Source of the DNA: CAZPZZ01 sp964591245 | GTDB taxonomy: Bacteria > Acidobacteriota > Vicinamibacteria > Vicinamibacterales > UBA8438 | DNA: 40,833 nt | Direction: 5' to 3' | NCBI GenBank assembly: GCA_964591245.1 | Contig: CAZPZZ010000023.1 | Span: 1 to 40,833 of the forward strand | Shown: piece by piece, positions 1 through 7,804 of the stretch | Layout of the letters: each line of letters opens with the position of its first letter | Position numbering within the stretch: the first letter of the stretch is position 1 | Translations under genes and position numbers: made by a program | The notes under the pieces: model-generated | Seen by the model: only the letters and a program-made list of their open reading frames with translations | Told to the model about the DNA's origin: nothing | The model's database searches: none

Positions 1-1160
1 ATCGGGAGTTAGGGATGTCCCGTACGCTGGTGCCCGAGGTGCTCCAGTTCTATGGCATGGAGCTCAATATGCCGGGCATGGATCACCATACGCTGATCAT
101 CCCGCGTGCTGATGATGAAGCAACCGTGCTGTATGGCATAGAAAGTCGTTTCGACGCCAACGAGGACTGGGCCCTGCCACCAGATCCGCGTCGACGTTCG
201 GCTGGGTTGCGGCGGTCGGCGCTTGAATACATGCGCTCGTTGCCGCGGTTACCGCTCGTCTTTGCCAATCATCCCTCGCGTTCGGCCCGGGCTATCGGGG
301 TCTACGGGTTTGATCATCCGTCGGAGATTCGTGAAAACAATGACGTGGCGCCACGGGTCTATCGTGGGATGGAAGGAGCTCCCGGCCACCAGGCGGGTTC
401 CCTCGTGGTTCCCGGACGAGGACCCGGCAATGGCGCAGGGGTTCGCGGAGGCTATCGGAATCTGGGCGCTCATACCATGGGCGGGTTCGACCAGATGACG
501 GCAATTGTCGGCGGCTTGTGGGATGCGTTACTAGGGGAAGGTCGGCGATTCTGGATTGTGGCGACCTCCGATTCACATTTTCACCATACCGAGGTCGTAC
601 GGCGGGGCTCAGATTTTTGGCCTGGGGAATTCCAGAAGACGTACGTGTGGGCGCGTTCTACCTACGAGGATGTGCTGGACGGTCTTCGTCAGGGTCGCGT
701 GTTTGCGGTGGCAGGTGATCTCATCAATGAACTCGACGTCCGGGCGTCGGTGGCGGACCAGCAGGCGGACATTGGAGGAACCCTGGCGGTAGAGCGGGGC
801 CAGACCGTGACGGTGACCATTCGGTTTCGCGATCCAGACGCACCGAACCAGAACGGTGACAATCCCCGAGTGCGGCGGGTTGATCTGATTGTCGGGGAAG
901 TGCAGGGGCCGCTGTTGGACCCTACTGTTGACCGCAACCCGACCACACGTGTCGTTGCTCGGGTTACGTCCGAGCGGTGGGCGCAAGACGGTGAGCAGCA
1001 CACGGTCGAGTTGTCGTTGCCAAATCTCCAACGTAGTAGTTATCTCAGGGTGCGGGGGACGAGTACGCGGGATAGCGAGCCGGTGATGGATGAGCCTGGC
1101 GAAGATCCCTGGGATGACCTCTGGTTCTATTCGAATCCAATATTCCTCGAGGTGGATTAG
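1..1160 (+). CDS. PHP-domain (CehA/McbA-like) metallohydrolase, 5' end outside window
   Basis: The frame is open from the first base, and the first in-frame ATG (base 15) lies inside conserved-looking sequence, so the true start is probably upstream and this is a C-terminal part. PHP-fold signs, numbered from that ATG, are a His-rich strand MDHHTLIIP (about 22-30), NHPSRS (85-90) and the late motif TSDSHFHH (184-191). Histidines and aspartates at such places bind the metal cluster in PHP phosphoesterases and in CehA/McbA-type hydrolases. A beta-rich C-terminal tail follows. The substrate cannot be told from sequence. The gene ends 33 bases before the TauE-like permease on the same strand. I am sure of the fold and unsure of the reaction. 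Confidence 0.75.
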   Translation, partial: RELGMSRTLVPEVLQFYGMELNMPGMDHHTLIIPRADDEATVLYGIESRFDANEDWALPPDPRRRSAGLRRSALEYMRSLPRLPLVFANHPSRSARAIGVYGFDHPSEIRENNDVAPRVYRGMEGAPGHQAGSLVVPGRGPGNGAGVRGGYRNLGAHTMGGFDQMTAIVGGLWDALLGEGRRFWIVATSDSHFHHTEVVRRGSDFWPGEFQKTYVWARSTYEDVLDGLRQGRVFAVAGDLINELDVRASVADQQADIGGTLAVERGQTVTVTIRFRDPDAPNQNGDNPRVRRVDLIVGEVQGPLLDPTVDRNPTTRVVARVTSERWAQDGEQHTVELSLPNLQRSSYLRVRGTSTRDSEPVMDEPGEDPWDDLWFYSNPIFLEVD

Positions 1161-1193
1161 AGGCGCTGACGTTCCTTAATTCACCTGTCCATT

Positions 1194-1940
1194 GTGATTC
1201 TCGATTTCTGGTTTTACCTTGCCGCCACCGTAGCGGTGCTCCTCGTTGGAGTGTCGAAAGGCGGATTTGGTGGCGGGATCGCTGTCATTGGCGTGCCGTT
1301 GATGGCGATGACCGTGAGCCCTGTTCAGGCTGCCGCGGTGCTCCTGCCGATTCTCATGGCGATGGATGCCCTGGCGATGCGGGCCTATTGGGGGCGGTGG
1401 GATGCCGTGAACCTTCGGATTCTTCTCCCGGCTGCGGTCTTGGGTACGTGGCTGGGATTTCTCGGAGCCGGCGTGCTTTCGGACGATGGACTCCGCGTAC
1501 TGGCCGGTGTGATCGCACTTGTCTATGCGCTTCGCTATTTCCTGGCTCACACCCAGCCGGCCAGACAGCCCCGTGTCGCCGCCGGCGTGGTCTGGGGAAG
1601 CCTGGCTGCGTTTACCAGTTTCTCCGTGCATGCAGGTGGTCCCCCGCTGCAAGCCTATCTGCTTCCCCAGCAGATGCACCGGACGACATTTCAGGCTACC
1701 AGCGTGTGCTTCTTTTTCGTTGTGAATTGGCTGAAGGTGACGCCCTATGCGTGGTTGGGGCAGTGGACGAACGACAACCTTGTCACATCGCTGTTTCTGC
1801 TCCCATTGGCTCCGGTGGGAATCTTTCTAGGGCGGTGGCTGCATGCTCGCGTGAGCGACGTCGTGTTCTTCCGTGTGGTTCACGGGATGCTGTTCGTCAT
1901 CGGTGTCAAGCTCTTGTCTGACGTTCTGGTTGGTCCGTGA
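1194..1940 (+). CDS. TauE/SafE family membrane permease
   Basis: This is a 248-residue integral membrane protein of the TauE/SafE (sulfite exporter, PF01925) family, whose members move sulfite, sulfoacetate or other small organic anions across the inner membrane. The N-terminal helix runs into the glycine-rich signature VGVSKGGFGGGIAVIGVPLM. A half-repeat follows the central hydrophilic loop, around FTSFSVHAGGPPLQAYLLP, as in the two-fold repeat of the family. About seven to eight hydrophobic segments are visible. The start is a GTG with no obvious Shine-Dalgarno. ATT just before it is not usable and I see no better in-frame start. Length is normal. The substrate is not predictable, and no sulfur gene lies nearby. 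Confidence 0.88.
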   Translation: MILDFWFYLAATVAVLLVGVSKGGFGGGIAVIGVPLMAMTVSPVQAAAVLLPILMAMDALAMRAYWGRWDAVNLRILLPAAVLGTWLGFLGAGVLSDDGLRVLAGVIALVYALRYFLAHTQPARQPRVAAGVVWGSLAAFTSFSVHAGGPPLQAYLLPQQMHRTTFQATSVCFFFVVNWLKVTPYAWLGQWTNDNLVTSLFLLPLAPVGIFLGRWLHARVSDVVFFRVVHGMLFVIGVKLLSDVLVGP

Positions 1941-2020
1941 GGCGCTGTGCCACCCCTGTAAGCGATAGAATCTGCTTGCACCGATGGGGTCAGAGTCCTA
2001 CGATCTGACACAGATAAGCC

Positions 2021-5000
2021 ATGAAACTCACATATTCACGTCTCGTGCATCTCATCGCAGGTTTGGCGTTTATCCTGGCGGTATCGCCAGGCGCGGCGTT
2101 CGCGCAGAACGACGAGTCGATTGTGTTCAATCGCGACGTCAGGCCGATCCTGTCCAACGGGTGTTTCAATTGCCACGGTCCGAATGCCGCCACGCGGCAG
2201 GCGGGACTTCGTCTGGACGTGGCCGACGGTCCTGTGACCGACCGCGGACGGTACGGCGGACCGGTGATCATTCCTGGGAATGCCGAGGAGAGCCTGCTCT
2301 TCCATCGGGTGACCGAGGAGAACGCCCGGGCGCGGATGCCTCGTGGTGGGGACGCACTCACCGGAGAACAGATCGACACGATCCGGCGATGGATCGATCA
2401 AGGTGCCGAGTGGCAGCCGCACTGGGCCTTCATTCCACCAGAGCGAAGCACGCTTCCAGACGTTGCGCAGGTCGAATGGCCGCGAAACCCAATCGATCGG
2501 TTTGTTTTGGCCCGGTTGGAAGAAGATGCCTTGGCGCCGGCGGTGGAGGCGGATCGGAGTACCTTGCTTCGTCGGGTCACTCTTGATCTCACGGGGGTAC
2601 CACCAACTCCGGCCGAATTGGCCGATTTTCTGAACGATGATTCCGCCGAGGCGTATGAGCGAGTCGTGGATCGGTTGCTTGCGTCACCGCGGTATGGCGA
2701 GCGGATGGCCGTGGAGTGGCTTGATGCGGCCCGTTACGCCGATACCAACGGGTATCAGACCGACGGGGAGCGCTCGATGTGGCGCTGGCGTGATTGGGTC
2801 ATTAATGCGTACAACTCGAATATGCCCTTCGATCAATTCACGATCGAGCAATTGGCCGGTGACATGCTTCCCGGTGCGACGCTCGACCAGCAGGTGGCGA
2901 CGGCATTCAACCGAAACCACAGTTTGAATAGTGAAGGAGGCATCGTTCCCGAGGAGTTTCTCGCGGAATATGGTGTCGATCGTGTGTCGACGACCGGAAC
3001 CGTGTGGATGGGGTTGACCCTCGGTTGTGCCCGTTGCCACGATCATAAGTTTGATCCCATCTCGCAGAAAGAGTTCTACGAGGTGATGGCGAATTTTAAC
3101 AACATCCCGGAGCGAGGGAAGGGATTCAAGTATGAAAATTCACCGCCGATGGTGACAGCGCCAACCGACGAGCAGCATGCCGAACTCAACGTCATCGACG
3201 AGCAGCTGGTCGAGGCACGAGCCGAACTGGTGGCGCTCGATGAGGCGCAGGCTGTGGCGCAGCGTGAGTGGGAGGCCGCGCTCGGTGGAGCCGGTGATGT
3301 CAATTGGGCCCGACGCGAAGGGTTGCTGGTGCATCACGCGTTTGAGGGGGATATCGCAGGAACCCAGACCACCACTGACATCCCGGCGATGCTGGAAGAT
3401 GGGCGTCCGCAGTTTGTGCCAGGGCGGATTGGCATGGCTGCGGCGTTCGACGGCCAGCGGTTCGTCAACGCAGGGGGCAGTCCAGACGTTGGATACGAGG
3501 ATGCATTCAGCTTTGCGGTCTGGATTTATCCCACAGCTAATGACGGTGTGATTCTGTCTCGTGCCAGGGCTGGCGATCAGGGTGAAGTTGGATGGGGCCT
3601 GTATCTGGAGGACGGCAAGATTCGTTTCAACATGTCGACCCGTGTCCTCGACGACGGACTGGCGACGGAAACCGTAGATGCTGTCGGGCTCGAGCAATGG
3701 CAGCACGTGGTGGCGACCTATGATGGCTCGCTGACTCCAGACGGAATCCATATTTACGTCGATGGGCAAGCGCAGGAGTTGACCACACTCAATGATCTCG
3801 TGGGGAACCGGTTGAACGTGTCTCGAATGCCACTGCGTATCGGTGCCAGTGGTTCAGATAAACCGAAGTTCCAGGGGCGGATCGATGAAGTGCGAATCTA
3901 CGAGGGTGTGCTCTCCTCGACGCAGGCCGCGGTGGCGGCGACCGCCTGGTCGCTGAGTGATATTGCGGCGATCGCGGTGGAGCAGCGGACGACCGCGCAG
4001 GTGGAGAAGCTTCGGGCTGCATTTCTCGATCAATATGCGCCGTCCGAGGTTCAGGAAGCCGGTCGTAAGGTGAGAGACCTTGAGCGCGCGAGGGATGGGC
4101 TGTGGGAGAGTTTTCCGACCGTCATGGTCATGGAAGAGCGGGCGGAGCGGAAACCGACCTATCTCCTCAATCGGGGCGCCTATGACAATCCTGGTGACGA
4201 AGTCTTCCCGGGTGTGCCCGCGGTCCTGCCCGCTTTGCCAGATGGCGTAGATGCCAACCGGTTAACCTTTGCCCAGTGGCTGGTCGATCCCGGGCATCCG
4301 CTGACGGCCCGTGTCACGGTCAACCGTTTCTGGCAGATGTATTTCGGTACAGGGTTGGTGAAAACAGCCGAAAATTTTGGGACCCAGGGCGAGTATCCCA
4401 GTCACCCTGCGTTGCTCGACTGGTTGGCTACCTCGTTCGTCAATGCCGGTTGGGATATGAAGGCATTGCAGAGGCTGATTGTCACCAGCGCCACGTATCG
4501 GCAGGCCTCGAACATGAGCGCCGACGAGTTCGAGGCCGATCCGGAGAATCGTTTGCTGGCTCGTGGGCCGCGACTGCGTCTGCCGGCGCAGACGATTCGC
4601 GATCAAGCCCTTTCGGTAGCTGGTTTGCTGGTTGAGAAGGTTGGCGGACCGTCGGTCAAACCCTACCAGCCTGAGGGGCTGTGGGCGGAAGTGAATGAAG
4701 GGGGAGTGCCCTACGAACAGTCGGAGGGCGATGACCTCTATCGCCGGAGCCTCTACACCTTCTGGAAGCGGACGCTGGGTCCGCCGACGATGATGACGTT
4801 TGATTCCTCGACGCGGGAGACCTGTATCGTGCGAACCGGGCGAACAAATACCCCGCTACAGGCCCTGAATCTGATGAACGACGTAACTTATGTCGAGGCG
4901 GCGCGTCGTCTGGCGGAACGCATGATGCTGGAGGGAGGCGAAACCCCGGCTCAGCGTATTGGATACGGCTATCTACTGACGACCGCACACCGACCGAGGC

Positions 5001-5197
5001 CGGAGGCTGAAGAGATTCTCGTGAGGGGATTTGAACAGCACCTCGATCGGTACGAAGATGACCGGCGGGCGGCAGTGGAACTCGTCAACCTGGGAGAACG
5101 CCAGCGCGACGAAACGCTCGATGTGGCGGAACTCGCCTCGTACACCATGGTGGCGAATCTTTTGCTGAATTTCGACGGAACTATCACAAAGGAATAG
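2021..5197 (+). CDS. PSD1 protein: planctomycete-type cytochrome c + DUF1549 + LamG + DUF1553
   Basis: A 1058-residue secreted protein. The Sec signal peptide ends near AFAQ (29). Next comes a PSCyt1-type cytochrome c domain with heme motif C48-F-N-C51-H52 and likely axial Met106 (ARMPRGG). DUF1549/PSCyt2 starts near NPIDRFVLARL (156) and carries a second CxxCH, C336-A-R-C339-H340. A laminin-G/concanavalin-like insert covers about 435-635 (LLVHHAFEG to DEVRIYEG), and DUF1553/PSD1 fills about 717-1050. The architecture is known from planctomycetes, Verrucomicrobia and some Acidobacteria, and the reaction is unknown. The LamG insert suggests carbohydrate binding. DUF1501 starts two bases after the stop, which is the usual partner arrangement and implies joint expression and probably a complex. 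Confidence 0.93.
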   Translation: MKLTYSRLVHLIAGLAFILAVSPGAAFAQNDESIVFNRDVRPILSNGCFNCHGPNAATRQAGLRLDVADGPVTDRGRYGGPVIIPGNAEESLLFHRVTEENARARMPRGGDALTGEQIDTIRRWIDQGAEWQPHWAFIPPERSTLPDVAQVEWPRNPIDRFVLARLEEDALAPAVEADRSTLLRRVTLDLTGVPPTPAELADFLNDDSAEAYERVVDRLLASPRYGERMAVEWLDAARYADTNGYQTDGERSMWRWRDWVINAYNSNMPFDQFTIEQLAGDMLPGATLDQQVATAFNRNHSLNSEGGIVPEEFLAEYGVDRVSTTGTVWMGLTLGCARCHDHKFDPISQKEFYEVMANFNNIPERGKGFKYENSPPMVTAPTDEQHAELNVIDEQLVEARAELVALDEAQAVAQREWEAALGGAGDVNWARREGLLVHHAFEGDIAGTQTTTDIPAMLEDGRPQFVPGRIGMAAAFDGQRFVNAGGSPDVGYEDAFSFAVWIYPTANDGVILSRARAGDQGEVGWGLYLEDGKIRFNMSTRVLDDGLATETVDAVGLEQWQHVVATYDGSLTPDGIHIYVDGQAQELTTLNDLVGNRLNVSRMPLRIGASGSDKPKFQGRIDEVRIYEGVLSSTQAAVAATAWSLSDIAAIAVEQRTTAQVEKLRAAFLDQYAPSEVQEAGRKVRDLERARDGLWESFPTVMVMEERAERKPTYLLNRGAYDNPGDEVFPGVPAVLPALPDGVDANRLTFAQWLVDPGHPLTARVTVNRFWQMYFGTGLVKTAENFGTQGEYPSHPALLDWLATSFVNAGWDMKALQRLIVTSATYRQASNMSADEFEADPENRLLARGPRLRLPAQTIRDQALSVAGLLVEKVGGPSVKPYQPEGLWAEVNEGGVPYEQSEGDDLYRRSLYTFWKRTLGPPTMMTFDSSTRETCIVRTGRTNTPLQALNLMNDVTYVEAARRLAERMMLEGGETPAQRIGYGYLLTTAHRPRPEAEEILVRGFEQHLDRYEDDRRAAVELVNLGERQRDETLDVAELASYTMVANLLLNFDGTITKE

Positions 5198-5199
5198 CG

Positions 5200-6654
5200 A
5201 TGGACGCGCGTCTCGAACAGTTGTTGACACGGCGGCGTTTTCTGGAATTGACCAGCTCTGGCATTGGCACCGCAGCCCTGGCAACCCTTTTCGGCCAGGA
5301 TCTGCTCGCTCAAGGCGGCGGGGGGGCTTCACCGGTTGGTGGACTTCCAGGGTTACCTCACCATGCGCCGAAGACGAAGCGGGTAATTTACCTGTTTATG
5401 TCGGGAGCTCCATCGCAGCATGAATTGTGGGATTACAAGCCGAAGTTACGCGAAATGGTCGGCGAAGACCTGCCTCCCTCGGTGCGTGGTAACCAGCGGG
5501 TGACCACAATGACGGCCGGGCAGGAACGGTTTCCGCTGGTGCCTTCAAAATTTAAGTTTTCCCAGCATGGTGAGACGCGGACCTGGGTCAGCGACTTGAT
5601 GCCGCATACCGCGAAGATCGTGGACGAGCTCTGTTTTATCAAGTCCATGCATACCGAGGCCATTAACCACGACCCTGGCATTACGTTCTTCCAGACTGGT
5701 GCGCAGCTGGCGGGTCGGCCAAGCATGGGCGCATGGTTGACCTACGGACTGGGCACGATGAATTCTGACCTGCCCACGTTTGTTGCGATGGTCTCCAAGG
5801 GGTCGGCCCAGACCGGGCAGCCCCTCTACGATCGGCTATGGGGAAGCGGTTTTCTCCCGACGCGCTTTCAGGGAGTCAAGTTCCTGTCGACGGGAGATCC
5901 GGTGTTGTATTTGTCGAATCCGGCCGGTGTCGATAGTGCGACGAGGCGACGGTATCTCGATGACCTCGGCGCGCTGAACGAGTTGAAGGAAGACGAGTAC
6001 GGGGATCCCGAGACGAGTACTCGAATTGCCCAGTATGAGATGGCCTATCGGATGCAAAGCTCGGTGCCTGAGCTAACCGATCTCTCCGATGAACCAGAGA
6101 GCACGTTTGACTTGTACGGTCCGGACGCCAGAAAACCTGGAACCTTCGCGCGCAATTGCCTCTTGGCGCGGCGTTTAGCTGAGCGGGATGTTCGTTTCGT
6201 GCAGTGCTTTCACCGTGGCTGGGATCAGCACACCCGCCTGCCGCGTGGTATCGAACGACAGGCGGGAGACGTCGACCAGGCGCAGGCCGCGCTTGTGCAA
6301 GATCTCAAGAACCGGGGAATGTTGGACGATACCCTTGTGGTCTGGGGGGGGGAGTTCGGCCGGGGGCCCTATTGCCAGGGAGTTTTCACGGAAGACAACT
6401 ACGGGCGAGACCACCATCCACGGTGCTTCACGATCTGGATGGCCGGTGGCGGTGTGAAACCTGGTACGACGTATGGGGAGTCTGACGATTTCTCGTACAA
6501 CATCGCGCAAAACCCGGTGCACATTCACGACCTGCATGCCACGATGTTGCATCTCTTGGGCATTGACCACAGGAAGTTGACGTTCCCATTCCAGGGACGG
6601 GACTTCAGGCTGACCGATGTCTCGGGAAGAGTGGTCAACGATATCCTGGCCTAA
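5200..6654 (+). CDS. DUF1501 protein, Tat-exported partner of PSD1
   Basis: A 484-residue protein of the DUF1501 family (PF07394), related to the alkaline phosphatase/sulfatase fold. The N-terminus has a twin-arginine signal (TRRRFLELTSSG, 10-21) and then a hydrophobic stretch ending near DLLAQ, so it is likely exported folded. Family hallmarks are IYLFMSGAPSQHELWDYKP, the segment VVWGGEFGRGP, and GRDHHPRCFTIWMAGGG near the C-terminus, with His and Asp residues suited to metal binding. The usual GRTP is GRGP here. The start ATG sits two bases after the PSD1 stop with AAAGGA as Shine-Dalgarno, so the two genes are translationally linked. The reaction is not established for the family; phosphatase- or sulfatase-like hydrolysis is a fold-based guess. 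Confidence 0.93.
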   Translation: MDARLEQLLTRRRFLELTSSGIGTAALATLFGQDLLAQGGGGASPVGGLPGLPHHAPKTKRVIYLFMSGAPSQHELWDYKPKLREMVGEDLPPSVRGNQRVTTMTAGQERFPLVPSKFKFSQHGETRTWVSDLMPHTAKIVDELCFIKSMHTEAINHDPGITFFQTGAQLAGRPSMGAWLTYGLGTMNSDLPTFVAMVSKGSAQTGQPLYDRLWGSGFLPTRFQGVKFLSTGDPVLYLSNPAGVDSATRRRYLDDLGALNELKEDEYGDPETSTRIAQYEMAYRMQSSVPELTDLSDEPESTFDLYGPDARKPGTFARNCLLARRLAERDVRFVQCFHRGWDQHTRLPRGIERQAGDVDQAQAALVQDLKNRGMLDDTLVVWGGEFGRGPYCQGVFTEDNYGRDHHPRCFTIWMAGGGVKPGTTYGESDDFSYNIAQNPVHIHDLHATMLHLLGIDHRKLTFPFQGRDFRLTDVSGRVVNDILA

Positions 6655-6660
6655 AGAAGA

Positions 6661-7731
6661 GTGAGGGGTGCTTTCGGTAGCCGAGCCGGCAGGAATGTGC
6701 GGATTGGCGTTAGTGTGAGCGCCTACGTGCTCGGTGCGTTCGGGAGTCTGGCGGGCGCACAAGTACCGCAACCGGTCGAGCGTGTCGAGGTGGCTCGGGT
6801 CATCATCGACGCTCGAGTGCTGGACGAGCAGGGACGTCCGATTCTCGGTTTAGCTCCAGCGGATTTTGATGTGCGGATCGGCGATCGTCCGGTCCGAGTC
6901 GAGAGTGCGCGGTGGATCGGGGAAGCGCCCGTCCCACCGGTGCGACCTGCGCGTGTGGCGACCGCCGTGCGCGCCATTGATCCCGGGGACCGTGGCCGTC
7001 TTGTTGTCTTCGTCGTTCAGAAGAGCTTGGTGCCCGTCCGCGCGCGCGGTCTCCTTCGACTGCTGCAGCAGGTTGGGAGTCTGCTGGGGCGACTCAATTC
7101 AGATGATCATGTGGCGGTTCTGTCCTTCGATTTTCACCTGAAGATCTGGATTGACTTTACGAATGATCTAGACGCCGTTCGTACGATACTCGCGGAGCAG
7201 GTCATGTCTGGGACACCCCCTGCGGTGGTGCCCGGGCGCATCTCGCTGATCCCCAGATTGAGCCAAGAGGCGGGCCGTCGGACGTACCGTATCGAGGAGG
7301 CATTGCGTTCGCTTGGATACGCCCTTGAGTCCTTGCCCGGGGCTAAATCGGTCGTACTCATTGGGCACGGCTTTGGGGAGCTTACCGCCAACCTCAATAT
7401 GTTCGGTTCACGGTTGGACCGACGGTACGCCGAAGCCCAGCAGGCGCTCCAGACCGCCAGGGCCGCCGTTTTTAGTCTGGACACGACCGATGCGGCGTAC
7501 CATACGTTCGAACACGGGCTTCAAGTGGTTGCCGAAGATACCGGTGGGTTTTTCGTACGTACCAATCTCTCGAGCCGACGGGCGGTCGAGCGGGTTGGAA
7601 GTGCACTGATCGGCCACTACGTACTTTTCACCGAACGTCCTGACCTGGAAACGGGGACTCACCGAATCGAGGTGGCACTGGACGGCCGTAAGGGCAGGGT
7701 GTTCGCGCGACGAGATTACGTCGAGCAATGA
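6661..7731 (+). CDS. VWFA-related acidobacterial protein, degenerate MIDAS
   Basis: A 356-residue exported protein matching the VWFA-related acidobacterial type (TIGR03436-like). The order is a signal peptide (cleavage near LAGAQ), a short beta domain typical of this group (VIIDARVLDEQGRPILGL... then DFDVRI), then a von Willebrand A-like domain (GRLVVFVVQKSLVP, RLNSDDHVAVLSFDFHLKIW). The usual DxSxS metal-site motif reads QKSLV, so a classical MIDAS is missing. The GTG start at 6661 follows the DUF1501 stop by six bases. A second GTG at 6697, preceded by a GCAGGAAT stretch, would give a tighter signal peptide and is a good alternative start. The position inside the cytochrome/DUF run suggests a structural or adhesion role in the same assembly. 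Confidence 0.85.
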   Translation: MRGAFGSRAGRNVRIGVSVSAYVLGAFGSLAGAQVPQPVERVEVARVIIDARVLDEQGRPILGLAPADFDVRIGDRPVRVESARWIGEAPVPPVRPARVATAVRAIDPGDRGRLVVFVVQKSLVPVRARGLLRLLQQVGSLLGRLNSDDHVAVLSFDFHLKIWIDFTNDLDAVRTILAEQVMSGTPPAVVPGRISLIPRLSQEAGRRTYRIEEALRSLGYALESLPGAKSVVLIGHGFGELTANLNMFGSRLDRRYAEAQQALQTARAAVFSLDTTDAAYHTFEHGLQVVAEDTGGFFVRTNLSSRRAVERVGSALIGHYVLFTERPDLETGTHRIEVALDGRKGRVFARRDYVEQ

Positions 7732-7755
7732 ATCCAGGAAGCCGCCCCTGAGTTG

Positions 7756-7773
7756 GGCTCGATTGTCCGAGCC
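7756..7773 (+). terminator. Hairpin followed by a distant T7 run
   Basis: A perfect 6-bp stem (GGCTCG / CGAGCC) with a 6-base loop can be extended by G-T wobble pairs. A run of seven T occurs 12 bases downstream (7786-7792). It lies in the only sizeable gap (73 bases) of the 2.0-11.2 kb run, after the VWA-like gene and before the DUF1592 start. The T-run is too far from the stem for a textbook intrinsic terminator. It may be a weak terminator or attenuator, or a leader hairpin of the downstream pair. Confidence 0.35.
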
Positions 7774-7804
7774 TGTAGTGTGCTATTTTTTTGTGCGACT
7801 ACCG

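Noticed and set aside
1176..1679. Minus-strand frame opposite the TauE-like permease
   Set aside because: The product is a charged low-complexity string, whereas the plus strand gives a clear membrane family.
6343..6353. G9 run in the DUF1501 gene as a frameshift point
   Set aside because: Translation through it gives the family motif VVWGGEFGRGP, so the frame is right.
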